From: Demequina phytophila
Lineage (GTDB): Bacteria; Actinomycetota; Actinomycetes; Actinomycetales; Demequinaceae
Direction: 5' to 3'
Length of the DNA stretch: 64,000 nt
Assembly (NCBI RefSeq): GCF_000971135.1
Contig: NZ_BBLW01000003.1
Location: 248,001 to 312,000 of the forward strand
Part shown: piece by piece, positions 9,613 to 17,609 of the stretch
How positions within the stretch are numbered: the stretch's first letter is position 1
Layout: every line of letters starts with the position of its first letter
The notes under the pieces: model-generated
What the model saw: the letters and a program-made list of their open reading frames with translations, nothing else
Databases searched by the model: none
What the model was told of the DNA's origin: nothing
Program-made: the position numbers and the translations under genes

Positions 9613-11237
9613 CGGCAGGTGTCCTCACGGAGGTGGCCGACGAGCTCGCGCTCGGCGCGCCCGGCGGGTTCGCCCTGGCCGGGGCCGTGGTCGGGGGCTT
9701 CGTCGTCGGGCTCGTGTGGATGGGCCTGGCGCTCGGCGCGGTGTACCGCAAGGTGGGCGCCCGCGCGGCGCTCGCATGGATCCCCGTGGTCCGCTACGCC
9801 GTCCTGGCACACCTCACCCAGTCCACCGTCGCCGGCACCGTGATCGCCCGCGCGGTCGCCGGGCTGGGCCTCGCCACCTGGGCCTTCGGGGCGCTGCTGG
9901 CCTCCTCCAGCACGATCGCCCTCGCGGGCCTCGGCCTCGCCGCCGTCGCCGGGACCGCGGCATGGGTCATGTGGATCGTCCAGACCCACCGGTTCGGGCT
10001 CGACCACTCCCTTCCCGCCGGGCTGCCGGTGCTCGCCGCCGTCGCGCCGGGCCTGTGGGCCGCCGTGGTGGGATGGAGCGGCCTGGTGCGCCCCGTCTCC
10101 GGCACGGTCCCCGTGAGCGCGGTCGCGCCGGGGGACGATGCTCCGGTCGCCGAGCCGTCGAGCCTCACCGCGCCGGCGGCGCCGGCCGTCGCGCCCGAGA
10201 CGGCGGTCGACGAGGAGCCGGCTCCCACCCCGTCGTGGGGATTCACCGCCCCCGCGGCGGAGGAGATGCACCCGATCGAGCCGTTCACCGGCGACGACGA
10301 GGTCGTCGAGCCCGTCGCCGAGCCCGCGCCCACCACCGAGCGGATCGTCACGCGCGAGTCGCCCTATGCGTCCCTCGCGCGCCACGGCATCGAGGACTCC
10401 CTGCGGACCGAGCGCCGCTCCCCCTACGCCGAGCTCGCGCCGCGCGACCTCCCCGACGCAGACCCGGGCATCCCGTCCGAGGAGTCCGCATGGGAGGCGG
10501 CGGTCGAGGCCGTCCCCGCCGCGACGCCCGAGGCGGCGCCTGAGCCCGAGCGTGACCAGGCGCCCGAGCCCGCCGACGAGCCCGCGACCCCGGTGGTCGC
10601 CGCACCCGTCTACGTCGAGCCCACCCCGACGGTCCCCATCAGCCCCTACATGCGCGGCGGAGCGGCCGCGCCGCCGCAGGCGCCCGCCGCCGTCCCGACG
10701 TTCGAGATGCCCCAGGCACCCGCCCCCGCCCCCGCCGTCGAGCCCGCGGCCGAGCCCGACACGGTGCCGCCCGGCTATCACGCCGCGATCATCCCGCCGC
10801 CTCCCCCGCCCGCGCCGACGGCCCAGGAGGAGGTGCCCGCCGCATCGTCCCCCGATGTCGACCACGACCACGACGACCGCACGCAGGTGTCCACCCGCCA
10901 GCGCGAAGCCTGGGAGCTGCTGACGTCCGAGGGCGGGCTGCACCGGTTCGACGCGTCGGCGGTGCTGCTGGGCCGCCAGGGCGGGCTGCCGCCCGTCGAC
11001 GGCACGCGCAGGCTCGATCTTGCCGACTCGACCCGCACCGTGTCGAAGGCGCACGCGAGGCTGGTGCTGCAGAGCGGCACGTGGTGGGTCGAGGACCTGG
11101 GCTCCACCAACGGGACCTACCTGGTGGATCCGGACGGCCGCGAGGCGCAGGTCCCCGAGGGCGTGCCGACGCCCGTCGCGGGCCGGCTGATCCTCGGCGA
11201 CATCGAGGTGGAGATCCGCCGCCGGAGCCTCGCGTGA
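9609..11237 (+). CDS. Membrane protein with C-terminal FHA domain
   Basis: 542 residues. Four hydrophobic segments occupy the first 160 residues, then comes a Pro/Ala/Glu-rich linker of nearly 300 residues that is probably disordered, and then an FHA phosphothreonine-binding domain from about residue 445 to the end. FHA landmarks are LLGR, VSKAHARL (the usual Ser-Arg-x-x-His appears as Ser-Lys-Ala-His) and DLGSTNGT. The start is ATG 9609 with GAAGGAG upstream. The PP2C phosphatase follows with a GTGA overlap, so reading and erasing of Thr phosphorylation are encoded together. No Ser/Thr kinase is in the window; the linker is Thr/Ser-containing and could be the phosphorylated segment. Confidence 0.88.
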   Translation: MTAGVLTEVADELALGAPGGFALAGAVVGGFVVGLVWMGLALGAVYRKVGARAALAWIPVVRYAVLAHLTQSTVAGTVIARAVAGLGLATWAFGALLASSSTIALAGLGLAAVAGTAAWVMWIVQTHRFGLDHSLPAGLPVLAAVAPGLWAAVVGWSGLVRPVSGTVPVSAVAPGDDAPVAEPSSLTAPAAPAVAPETAVDEEPAPTPSWGFTAPAAEEMHPIEPFTGDDEVVEPVAEPAPTTERIVTRESPYASLARHGIEDSLRTERRSPYAELAPRDLPDADPGIPSEESAWEAAVEAVPAATPEAAPEPERDQAPEPADEPATPVVAAPVYVEPTPTVPISPYMRGGAAAPPQAPAAVPTFEMPQAPAPAPAVEPAAEPDTVPPGYHAAIIPPPPPPAPTAQEEVPAASSPDVDHDHDDRTQVSTRQREAWELLTSEGGLHRFDASAVLLGRQGGLPPVDGTRRLDLADSTRTVSKAHARLVLQSGTWWVEDLGSTNGTYLVDPDGREAQVPEGVPTPVAGRLILGDIEVEIRRRSLA

Positions 11238-12049
11238 GCGCCGCCGCCCCGGAGGTCGCCGGCGCGGGGGTCACCGCCGTGGGCGGCCGCGCGCGCAACG
11301 AGGACGCGTTCATCGCCCAGGCGCCGGTGTACGTGGTCGCGGACGGCATGGGTGGCCACCTCGCCGGAGCCGAGGCGGCGTGGGCGGCGATGGAGGCCTT
11401 CCAGCGCCTCGTCGGCGGCGCCGCGACGCCCGAGGACGTCGCGCGCGCGCACCTCGAGGCGCGCCGCAACGTGACCAAGGTGCAGATCGAGGTGGGCGCC
11501 GCCTCCGGGACCACGCTCACGGGCGCCGTCGCCGTCACGCATGCCGGCCACCCGTGGTGGATGGTCGTCAACGTCGGCGACTCCCGCACCTACGCCCTCG
11601 ACGGCGGAGAGCTGCGCCAGATCACCGTGGATCACTCTCACGTGCAGGAGCTGGTCGACGCCGGGCACATCACCCCGGCGCAGGCGGCCGTGCACCCGGA
11701 CAGGAACATCCTCACGCGGGCCGTGGGCGACGACATCCCCGAGATGGACGCGTGGCTGGTGCCGCAGGTGCCCGGCCGCCGCCTCGTGGTGGCCAGCGAC
11801 GGCCTGCTCAAGGAGGTCGAGGATCGCGAGATCGGCGAGATCGCCGGTCTCATCGGCGACCCGGAGACCGCCGCCGCCGCGCTGGTCGACCTCGCAGTCG
11901 AGCGCGGTGCGACCGACAACGTCACCGTCGTGGTGGCCGACGCCACCTCCGTCACCCCCACGGGCGCCGCCGCCGCGCCGTGGCCGGTGTGGGGCGACGC
12001 GCCTCGCGAGGACACGACACCGAGCCTGCGGAGGCGAGGGGACGCGTGA
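11234..12049 (+). CDS. PP2C-family serine/threonine protein phosphatase
   Basis: 271 residues, cytoplasmic. Metal-dependent phosphatase motifs are present in order: RARNEDAF, ADGMGGH near residues 36-42, GTTLTGAVAV, NVGDSRTYAL, VVASDGL and GATDNVTVVV. All metal-ligand aspartates expected for the family appear to be present, so it should be active. GTG 11234 overlaps the FHA stop. It would remove phosphate from Ser/Thr sites recognised by the FHA protein. The cognate kinase is not seen and may lie upstream of the window or elsewhere. The stop overlaps the next start (GTGA). Confidence 0.93.
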   Translation: MSAAAPEVAGAGVTAVGGRARNEDAFIAQAPVYVVADGMGGHLAGAEAAWAAMEAFQRLVGGAATPEDVARAHLEARRNVTKVQIEVGAASGTTLTGAVAVTHAGHPWWMVVNVGDSRTYALDGGELRQITVDHSHVQELVDAGHITPAQAAVHPDRNILTRAVGDDIPEMDAWLVPQVPGRRLVVASDGLLKEVEDREIGEIAGLIGDPETAAAALVDLAVERGATDNVTVVVADATSVTPTGAAAAPWPVWGDAPREDTTPSLRRRGDA

Positions 12050-12576
12050 CCGGCGAGGACGAGACCCGCGTCTCGGGCAGGCGCCGCGCCGCGCGCCAGG
12101 CGCCCGCGGCGGACGACGCGACCGCCGCATCGTCCCGCCGCGACGCCGACGTCACGCGCCTGTCGCGCCGACGCGTCGCGGAAGGCGCCACCGAGCCCGC
12201 GGAGCCCCCGGGCGCGACCACGCGTCCCGCGCCGCCGCCGGCGCCCGTCGACGACGGCGTCCTGCGTCCCCCGCCCTCCCTCGGCTCGCGCGACGACGAC
12301 GCCACGCCGCCGGCCCCCGCCCGCGCCGGCGACTTCGGCGGCGCGCCGCAGCACTACTACCCGCGGATCCGGCACACCCAGGATGCGACCGGGGCGGGCG
12401 TGTGGCCCGAGCCGCCGCGGGACACGGGGCCGCTCGCGCAGGTGCTCGACCAGCCGGCGCGCGAGGCGCGTCGGGTCGCGGACGCGCGCGCCCGGCGCCG
12501 CCGGCGCGTGCTCGCCGTCGCCGGTGGTGCCGGTGCGCTCGCGGCCGCCGTCGGCATCGCGCTGGCGCTGCTGTAG
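12046..12576 (+). CDS. Small tail-anchored membrane protein of unknown function
   Basis: 176 residues, last gene of the coupled operon (GTGA overlap at 12046). The first 90 residues are rich in Arg, Ala, Pro and Asp and look disordered. A short conserved-looking patch reads HYYPRIRHTQ. A basic run (ARARRRRRV) precedes a single hydrophobic helix at the C-terminus, so the bulk is predicted to be cytoplasmic. I do not recognise a family. The position after FHA and PP2C suggests a phosphorylation substrate or adaptor, which is an inference. Confidence 0.7.
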   Translation: MTGEDETRVSGRRRAARQAPAADDATAASSRRDADVTRLSRRRVAEGATEPAEPPGATTRPAPPPAPVDDGVLRPPPSLGSRDDDATPPAPARAGDFGGAPQHYYPRIRHTQDATGAGVWPEPPRDTGPLAQVLDQPAREARRVADARARRRRRVLAVAGGAGALAAAVGIALALL

Positions 12577-12592
12577 GACCCGCGCCCGCCGC

Positions 12593-12604
12593 TAGGCTGA
12601 CCGC
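12593..12604 (+). promoter_or_regulatory. Leaderless -10 element for gcvT
   Basis: TAGGCT at 12593-12598 ends six bases before the ATG of gcvT, with no SD in between. This is the spacing of actinobacterial leaderless promoters. The same geometry recurs before the GT2 gene, serS and the HAD gene. Confidence 0.65.
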
Positions 12605-13735
12605 ATGTCCGACGCCACCCTGCGCTCCCCGCTCCACGACCAGCATGTCGCGCTCGGCGCGACGCTCGTCCCGTTCGCGGGCTGGGAGATGCCGGTCCGC
12701 TACACGGGCGACATCGCCGAGCACACGGCCGTGCGCACCGCCGCGGGGCTGTTCGACCTGTCCCACATGGGCGAGATCTCCGTGCGCGGGGACGACGCGG
12801 AGGCGTTCCTCGACCACGCGCTTGCGGGCCGCATGTCCGCGGTGGCGCTGTGGGGTGCCAAGTACACGATGCTCTGCACGCCCGACGGCGGCGTCATCGA
12901 CGACCTCATCGTGTACCGGCGCGACTGGGACCACTTCATCATCGTCGCGAACGCCGCCAACAAGGACGTCGTGGTCGCGGAGCTCGGCGCCCGCCTCGAG
13001 GGCTATGCGGCGACCCTCGAGGACATCTCCGCCGAGGTCGCGCTCATCGCCGTGCAGGGCCCCCGCGCGGAGGACATCGTGGCGCGCATGTGCACGCGCG
13101 GCGACGACGACATCCGCGCGATGCGCTACTACTCGGCGGCGAACGTCCTGCTCAGCGGCGACATCCACGCCTTCGTGGCGCGCACCGGGTACACCGGCGA
13201 GGACGGATTCGAGCTCTTCGTCGACTCCGACGAGGCCGCCGCCGTGTGGGCGCTCGCGCTCGCGACCGGCGCCGCGGACGGCATCGTCCCCTGCGGCCTG
13301 TCCTCGCGCGACACCCTCCGCCTCGAGGCGGGCATGCCGCTGTACGGCCAGGAGCTCACGCGCGAGACCACGCCCTTCGACGCCGGGCTGGGCCGCATCG
13401 TCGCGTTCGGCACGGCCGCCAAGCCGCGCGGCGAGTTCGTGGGCCGCGAGGCGCTGCTGCGCGCGAAGGTCGAGGGGCCCTCGCGGGTGCTCGTGGGCCT
13501 CGTGGGCGACGGGCGTCGAGCCGCGCGCGCCGGCTACCCGGTGCTCGACGCCGACGGTGTCGCCGTGGGCGTGGTGACGTCCGGCGCACCCTCCCCGACG
13601 CTCGGCCGCCCGATCGCCATGGCGTACGTGCCGCCGACGCTCGCGGAGCCCGGCACGGTGGTCGGGATCGACGTGCGCGGGCGACGCGAGGACATGACCG
13701 TCACGGCGCTACCGTTCTACTCGCGGGCCTCGTAG
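12605..13735 (+). CDS. gcvT: Aminomethyltransferase, glycine cleavage T-protein
   Basis: 376 residues, the usual length. It transfers the methylene group from aminomethylated H-protein to tetrahydrofolate and releases ammonia. The N-terminus shows FAGWEMPVRY and FDLSHMGE, and the folate-binding region shows RTGYTGEDGFELF. The C-terminal barrel domain is complete (ASPTLGRPIAMAYV region). The start is leaderless ATG 12605. gcvH follows after 62 bases, but gcvP and lpd are not in the window. Unlike many actinobacterial gcv operons no glycine riboswitch is possible here because there is no leader. Confidence 0.97.
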   Translation: MSDATLRSPLHDQHVALGATLVPFAGWEMPVRYTGDIAEHTAVRTAAGLFDLSHMGEISVRGDDAEAFLDHALAGRMSAVALWGAKYTMLCTPDGGVIDDLIVYRRDWDHFIIVANAANKDVVVAELGARLEGYAATLEDISAEVALIAVQGPRAEDIVARMCTRGDDDIRAMRYYSAANVLLSGDIHAFVARTGYTGEDGFELFVDSDEAAAVWALALATGAADGIVPCGLSSRDTLRLEAGMPLYGQELTRETTPFDAGLGRIVAFGTAAKPRGEFVGREALLRAKVEGPSRVLVGLVGDGRRAARAGYPVLDADGVAVGVVTSGAPSPTLGRPIAMAYVPPTLAEPGTVVGIDVRGRREDMTVTALPFYSRAS

Positions 13736-13797
13736 GCTCGTCCCAGGGCCGGCCCGCCGGCGCTTCACCGCAGAACCGTCCCCAGAGAGGGGTAGTC

Positions 13798-14181
13798 ATG
13801 TCGAACGTTCCCGAGGAGCTCGCGTACTCCGCCGAGCACGAGTGGGTCTCCGGCGAGCCCGACGCGGGCGCCGAGGTGACCGTCGGCATCACCGAGCACG
13901 CCGCGCAGGCGCTCGGCGACATCGTGTACGTCGAGGCGCCCCGGGTGGGCGACACCGTGATCGCGGGCGAGGTCTGCGGCGAGCTCGAGTCGACCAAGGC
14001 CGTGAGCGAGCTGTACTCCCCGGTCTCCGGGACGGTCACCGCGATCAACGAGGGCCTCGAGTCCGCGCCCGAGACCATCAACTCCGACGCGTACGGCGAC
14101 GGCTGGATCTTCAAGGTCGAGGTCTCCGAGACCGCGACCGACCTGCTCGATGCCGAGGCGTACGCCGCGACGGTCGAGTAG
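13798..14181 (+). CDS. gcvH: Glycine cleavage system H-protein
   Basis: 127 residues, standard length. It carries the aminomethyl group on lipoyl-lysine between the P, T and L proteins. The lipoylation site is Lys67 within GELESTKAVSE. The beta-barrel landmarks EHEWV, GITEHAAQALGD and NSDAYGDGWI are intact. The start is ATG with GAGAGGGG upstream. It is co-oriented with gcvT and probably cotranscribed. Confidence 0.97.
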   Translation: MSNVPEELAYSAEHEWVSGEPDAGAEVTVGITEHAAQALGDIVYVEAPRVGDTVIAGEVCGELESTKAVSELYSPVSGTVTAINEGLESAPETINSDAYGDGWIFKVEVSETATDLLDAEAYAATVE

Positions 14182-14197
14182 CAGGCGGGCCGTCCCC

Positions 14198-14710
14198 GTG
14201 CCTGTCAACACGCGCCTGGTGGTGGCCGCGGCCATCACCGACTCCCTCGAGGCGCCGCGCCGCCTGCTCGCCGCGCGCCGCAGCGCACCCTCCCAGCTGG
14301 CCGGCCTGTGGGAGTTCGCCGGCGGGAAGGTCGAGCGCGGCGAGAGCGCGGAGCACGCGCTGCGGCGCGAGCTGCGCGAGGAGCTCGGCGTCGAGGTCGA
14401 GATCGGCGACGAGGTGATCGGGCCCGACGACGGCCACGGTATCGAGGACTCGTGCGGTGACGCCCCGGTGTGGATGCTCCGCCCCGGCGACGCGGACCTC
14501 GAGCGGCTGGTCATGCGCGTGTGGTGGGCCCGCATCCTCCCTGGTGCCGACGGTGCGGCGGTCGAGCCGAGGCCCCTCGAGGACCACGACGAGCTCCGCT
14601 GGCTCGAGCCGGGCGGCTGGCGCGACGTGCCGTGGCTGCCCGCCGACAAGCGCATCGTCGAGGCGCTCCTCGACGACGCGATCGAACGGCACCGCAGCGC
14701 CTACTGCTGA
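14198..14710 (+). CDS. MutT-like Nudix hydrolase
   Basis: 170 residues from GTG 14198. The complete Nudix box is present: G-x5-E-x7-R-E-L-x-E-E-L-G with GGKVERGESAEHALRRELRE. The WEFAGGK context is typical of 8-oxo-dGTP diphosphatase-type MutT proteins that cleanse the nucleotide pool, though NTP substrate cannot be fixed by sequence. An insertion of about 25 residues (GHGIEDSCGDAPVWML region) after the box is longer than in E. coli MutT. It sits 16 bases after gcvH and faces the repair glycosylase tag. Confidence 0.85.
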   Translation: MPVNTRLVVAAAITDSLEAPRRLLAARRSAPSQLAGLWEFAGGKVERGESAEHALRRELREELGVEVEIGDEVIGPDDGHGIEDSCGDAPVWMLRPGDADLERLVMRVWWARILPGADGAAVEPRPLEDHDELRWLEPGGWRDVPWLPADKRIVEALLDDAIERHRSAYC

Positions 14711-14754
14711 CCCTGCCGCGCACGATTCACGCGCCCGGTCGCGTCAATCCGGAC

Positions 14755-14787
14755 ATATCCACATCAAGTGGATACAAATGTGGACAA
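14755..14787 (+). other. Cluster of three DnaA-box-like sites
   Basis: In the gap between the Nudix gene and tag there are ATATCCACA (+, 14755-14763), GTATCCACT (-, 14767-14775) and TTGTCCACA (-, 14779-14787). The last is the exact actinobacterial DnaA-box consensus; the first differs at one position. The same bases form nested inverted repeats (TATCCAC/GTGGATA, TCCACAT/ATGTGGA). The patch is markedly more AT-rich than its surroundings. No dnaA, dnaN or recF is near, so this is not obviously oriC. Confidence 0.55.
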
Positions 14788-14853
14788 CTCGCGACGGACC
14801 TTGGTCCCGGAGGCCCGCGACCCGGCTCGCACGCTCACGGCTCGACGTCCCGC

Positions 14854-15426
14854 TCACCCCTGCGCGGCGGCGACGCACCCCGCGATGTGGTCGTCCACCA
14901 GCCCGCACGCCTGCATCGCGGCGTACATGGTCGTGGGGCCGACGAACACGAACCCCGCCTGCTTGAGCGCCTTCGCCAGGGCGACGGACTCGGGGGTCGA
15001 GGCCGGCACGTCCTCCCACGAGGCCGGCGCCGACGTCCGCGCCTCCGGGGCGAAGCTCCAGAACAGCTCGTCGAGGCTCGTGCCCTCCTCGCGCAGCGCG
15101 ACCGTCGCGCGCGCGTTCACGATCGCCGACTCGATCTTGCGGCGGTTCCGCACGATCCCGGGGTCCGCCATCAGCCGCTCGACATCAGCGTCACCGAACG
15201 CCGCCATCGCGGCGGGATCGAAGCCCGCGAACGCCTCGCGGTAACCCTCGCGCTTGCGCAGGATGGTGATCCACGCGAGCCCGGACTGCGCCCCCTCGAG
15301 CACGATCCTCTCGAGCAGCGCCGAGTCGCCGTGCACCGGCACGCCCCACTCCTCGTCGTGGTACCTCTCGTACAGCGGGTCGCCGGCGCCGAAGCAGCGG
15401 ATCAGGTCGTTCGTCTCCGTGATCAT
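14854..15426 (-). CDS. tag: DNA-3-methyladenine glycosylase I
   Basis: 190 residues, matching E. coli Tag (187). It excises 3-methyladenine from alkylated DNA. The signature IRCFGAGDPLYERYHDEEWG near the N-terminus holds one zinc Cys and His, and the C-terminal DDHIAGC gives the other His and Cys, so the zinc site is complete. The start is ATG 15426 on the minus strand. A copy of the GGGACGATGC repeat lies 15 bases upstream of it. It converges on the Nudix gene and is divergent from metF. Confidence 0.96.
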   Translation of the reverse strand: MITETNDLIRCFGAGDPLYERYHDEEWGVPVHGDSALLERIVLEGAQSGLAWITILRKREGYREAFAGFDPAAMAAFGDADVERLMADPGIVRNRRKIESAIVNARATVALREEGTSLDELFWSFAPEARTSAPASWEDVPASTPESVALAKALKQAGFVFVGPTTMYAAMQACGLVDDHIAGCVAAAQG

Positions 15427-15558
15427 GACCCCAGTGTGACGGGACGATGCGACGGTCGCCCCGCGCACGACGGCACCTGGGGACGGGACCGGCGTGGCGA
15501 CGTCCCGGGGACATCGGGTCTGGCCGCACGCCGAGGGGCCGGGTATCGTGAGCGCGCC

Positions 15559-16446
15559 ATGACGATCCGTGACCTCCTCGCCGCCGGCCGGCCGACGCTC
15601 TCGTACGAGCTGTTCCCGCCGCGCACGCCCGCCGCTCAGTCGACGCTCGAGCAGACCATGGACGTGCTCGCGGCGACGAGGCCCGACTTCATGTCGATCA
15701 CCTACGGCGCCGCCGGCACCACGCAGGGCGCATCGCGCGACGTGGTGCGGCGCCTCGCCGCCGACCACACGGTGCCCCCGCTCGCTCACCTCACGTGCGT
15801 CGGGCAGTCGCGCGCGGAGCTCGTCGACGTGGTCGAGGCCTACCTCGAGGAGGGCGTCCAGGACTTCCTCGCGCTGCGCGGCGACCCGCCGCGCGGCCAG
15901 GCGGACTGGCGGCCGCACCCCGACGGGCTGCTCTACGCGCACGAGCTGGTCGCGCTGGTCCGCGAGGTCGCGCATGCCCACGGCGTGACGAACCTCAGCG
16001 TCGGCGTCGCGGCGTTCCCGGCGCAGCACGCGATCGATCGGTTCCGTCAGCTGAGCCTCGACGTGCTTCGCGCCAAGCAGGACGCGGGCGCGGACTTCGC
16101 CATCACGCAGGTGTTCTACGAGGTCGGGCAGTACACCTCGCTCGTGGAGGACGCCGCGGCGGAGGGCATCCGGATCCCCGTCATCCCCGAGGTCATGCCC
16201 ATCGTCAACACCCGCCGTGCCGTCCGTGCCGCCGAGCTCACGGGCGTCGACACCCCCGCCGAGCTGTGCGCCGCGCTCGAGGCCGCGGAGGACGACGCCG
16301 CGGCACGCGCCGCGGGCGTGGAGCACGCGGCGCGCCTCGCGCGCGGCCTGCTCGACGCGGGCGCCCCCGGCATCCACATCATCACCTTCAACCAGAGCAC
16401 GGCGGCGCTGGAGCTGGTCGGTGCGATGGGGCTCGTCCGCGGCTGA
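15559..16446 (+). CDS. metF: Methylenetetrahydrofolate reductase
   Basis: 295 residues, the same size as E. coli MetF. It makes 5-methyl-THF with FAD for methionine synthesis. SYELFPPRT at the N-terminus carries the catalytic Glu, and FMSITYGAAG, LTCVGQS and FLALRGDPP line the FAD/folate barrel. Start ATG 15559; TATCGT at 15544-15549 may be its -10. metE lies 1.2 kb downstream with OsmC and GNAT genes between, so product and consumer of methyl-THF are neighbours, next to gcvTH which supplies methylene-THF. Confidence 0.96.
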   Translation: MTIRDLLAAGRPTLSYELFPPRTPAAQSTLEQTMDVLAATRPDFMSITYGAAGTTQGASRDVVRRLAADHTVPPLAHLTCVGQSRAELVDVVEAYLEEGVQDFLALRGDPPRGQADWRPHPDGLLYAHELVALVREVAHAHGVTNLSVGVAAFPAQHAIDRFRQLSLDVLRAKQDAGADFAITQVFYEVGQYTSLVEDAAAEGIRIPVIPEVMPIVNTRRAVRAAELTGVDTPAELCAALEAAEDDAAARAAGVEHAARLARGLLDAGAPGIHIITFNQSTAALELVGAMGLVRG

Positions 16447-16516
16447 GGCTCGCGCCCCGGCGCACCGCGTGCCGACGCCGAACCGCGCACCCCCCGGGGC
16501 ATGCGACCATCGACGC

Positions 16517-16957
16517 ATGACCCGCACCTCCACGCCCCGTTCCGTCACCCTCACCCGCGAGTCCGAGGGCGTCTATGTCGCCACCGGCGCGGACGGCTCC
16601 CAGCTGCGCTTCGGGCGGGGCGAGGGCCTGCTCAGCCCGGTCGAGCTCATGCTCGCCGCCATCGCCGGCTGCTCGTCGATCGACGTCGATGCGATGACCT
16701 CGCGCCGCGCGGAGCCGGACCGCTTCGAGGTCACCGCGTCCGCGGACAAGATCAGCGACGACGGCGCGAACATCCTCGAGAACATCCGCGTGGCCTTCGA
16801 CCTGGCCTTCCCGGACGGGGCCGAGGGCGACGCCGCGCGCAAGCGCATCGGCGCGGCGCTGCGCGCCTCCCACGAGAAGCACTGCACCGTCTCCCGCACC
16901 GTCGAGGCGGGCGTGCCGGTCGCGCTCGTCGAGGCGGGTGCGGACCCGGGCGCGTGA
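16517..16957 (+). CDS. OsmC-family peroxiredoxin-like protein
   Basis: 146 residues. OsmC/Ohr-family thiol proteins reduce organic hydroperoxides. Both conserved cysteines are present: Cys52 in AGCSSIDV and Cys123 in EKHCTVSRT. The GLLSPVELMLAAIAGC helix is typical of the YhfA/OsmC branch. The start is ATG 16517. Its stop overlaps the next start (GTGA), so it is coupled to a GNAT gene. Confidence 0.9.
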   Translation: MTRTSTPRSVTLTRESEGVYVATGADGSQLRFGRGEGLLSPVELMLAAIAGCSSIDVDAMTSRRAEPDRFEVTASADKISDDGANILENIRVAFDLAFPDGAEGDAARKRIGAALRASHEKHCTVSRTVEAGVPVALVEAGADPGA

Positions 16958-17451
16958 GCGCGCCGCTCGCGATCGAGGTCGACGCGGGCCCCGACGGCGT
17001 CGCGGAGGTGATCGCGGTGATGCACGCGGCCTTCGCGGAGTACGCCGCCACCGGCCTCGCCTCGGGCGCGATGACGGAGACCCGCGCCACCCTGCTCGAG
17101 GAGATCGCGGGCGGGACGTCCGTCGCGATCGTGCGGGTCGAGGGACACGCGGTGGCGTCCGCGAAGCACCACCCGGCCGCGGACGGCTCGCTGTACTTCG
17201 GAAGGCTCGGCGTGGTGCCCGGCGCGCGCGGGCGCGGGATCGCCGGCGCGCTCGTGCGCGCCCTTCGCGCCCACGCGCACGCTCAGGGGCGGACCGGCCT
17301 GAGCTGCCTGGTGCGCGCCTCGGAGTCCGCCAACATCGCGCTCTACCAGGCATGGGGCATGCGGATCACGGGTCGGAGCGAGCGCGTCAGCCGCACCGGT
17401 GCGGTCATCTCGGTGGTCGAGATGGCCGACACCGCGCCGCTTCAGGGCTGA
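16954..17451 (+). CDS. GNAT-family N-acetyltransferase
   Basis: 165 residues from GTG 16954, overlapping the OsmC gene by four bases. The acetyl-CoA loop is GVVPGARGRGIAGALV near the middle, preceded by the beta-4 strand YFGRLGV. The C-terminal part ANIALYQAWGM is the usual fourth-motif helix. The substrate cannot be told. A hairpin follows at 17458. Confidence 0.88.
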   Translation: MSAPLAIEVDAGPDGVAEVIAVMHAAFAEYAATGLASGAMTETRATLLEEIAGGTSVAIVRVEGHAVASAKHHPAADGSLYFGRLGVVPGARGRGIAGALVRALRAHAHAQGRTGLSCLVRASESANIALYQAWGMRITGRSERVSRTGAVISVVEMADTAPLQG

Positions 17452-17457
17452 TCGACA

Positions 17458-17479
17458 GGCGTCCACCAAGTGGGACGCC
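17458..17479 (+). terminator. Hairpin after the GNAT gene
   Basis: GGCGTCC (17458-17464) pairs with GGACGCC (17473-17479) around an eight-base loop, seven bases after the stop. No T-run follows, as is usual in high-GC actinobacteria. It would separate the metF-OsmC-GNAT unit from metE. Confidence 0.5.
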
Positions 17480-17527
17480 GCGTCCACGTCGCGGACATTG
17501 CCCCTGGCGGAAGGCGGCGCGACGCGT

Positions 17528-17533
17528 TAGTCT
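17528..17533 (+). promoter_or_regulatory. Candidate -10 of metE
   Basis: TAGTCT at 17528-17533 fits the TANNNT pattern and gives a leader of about 70 bases. I see no cobalamin or SAM riboswitch in the leader, which is too short for either. A GAGGA (17602-17606) precedes the ATG. Confidence 0.4.
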
Positions 17534-17609
17534 GACCGCGCAACTCGGCGCGTGTCGCGTCGACCAAGCGCAATGGCGAGCCCGCCGCGCACCACCCCCA
17601 TGAGGAATC

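Noticed and set aside
12577-12604. Glycine riboswitch before gcvT
   Set aside because: The gap is only 28 bases and the promoter appears to be leaderless.
17534-17609. Cobalamin or SAM riboswitch before metE
   Set aside because: The leader is about 75 bases and has no matching conserved segments.
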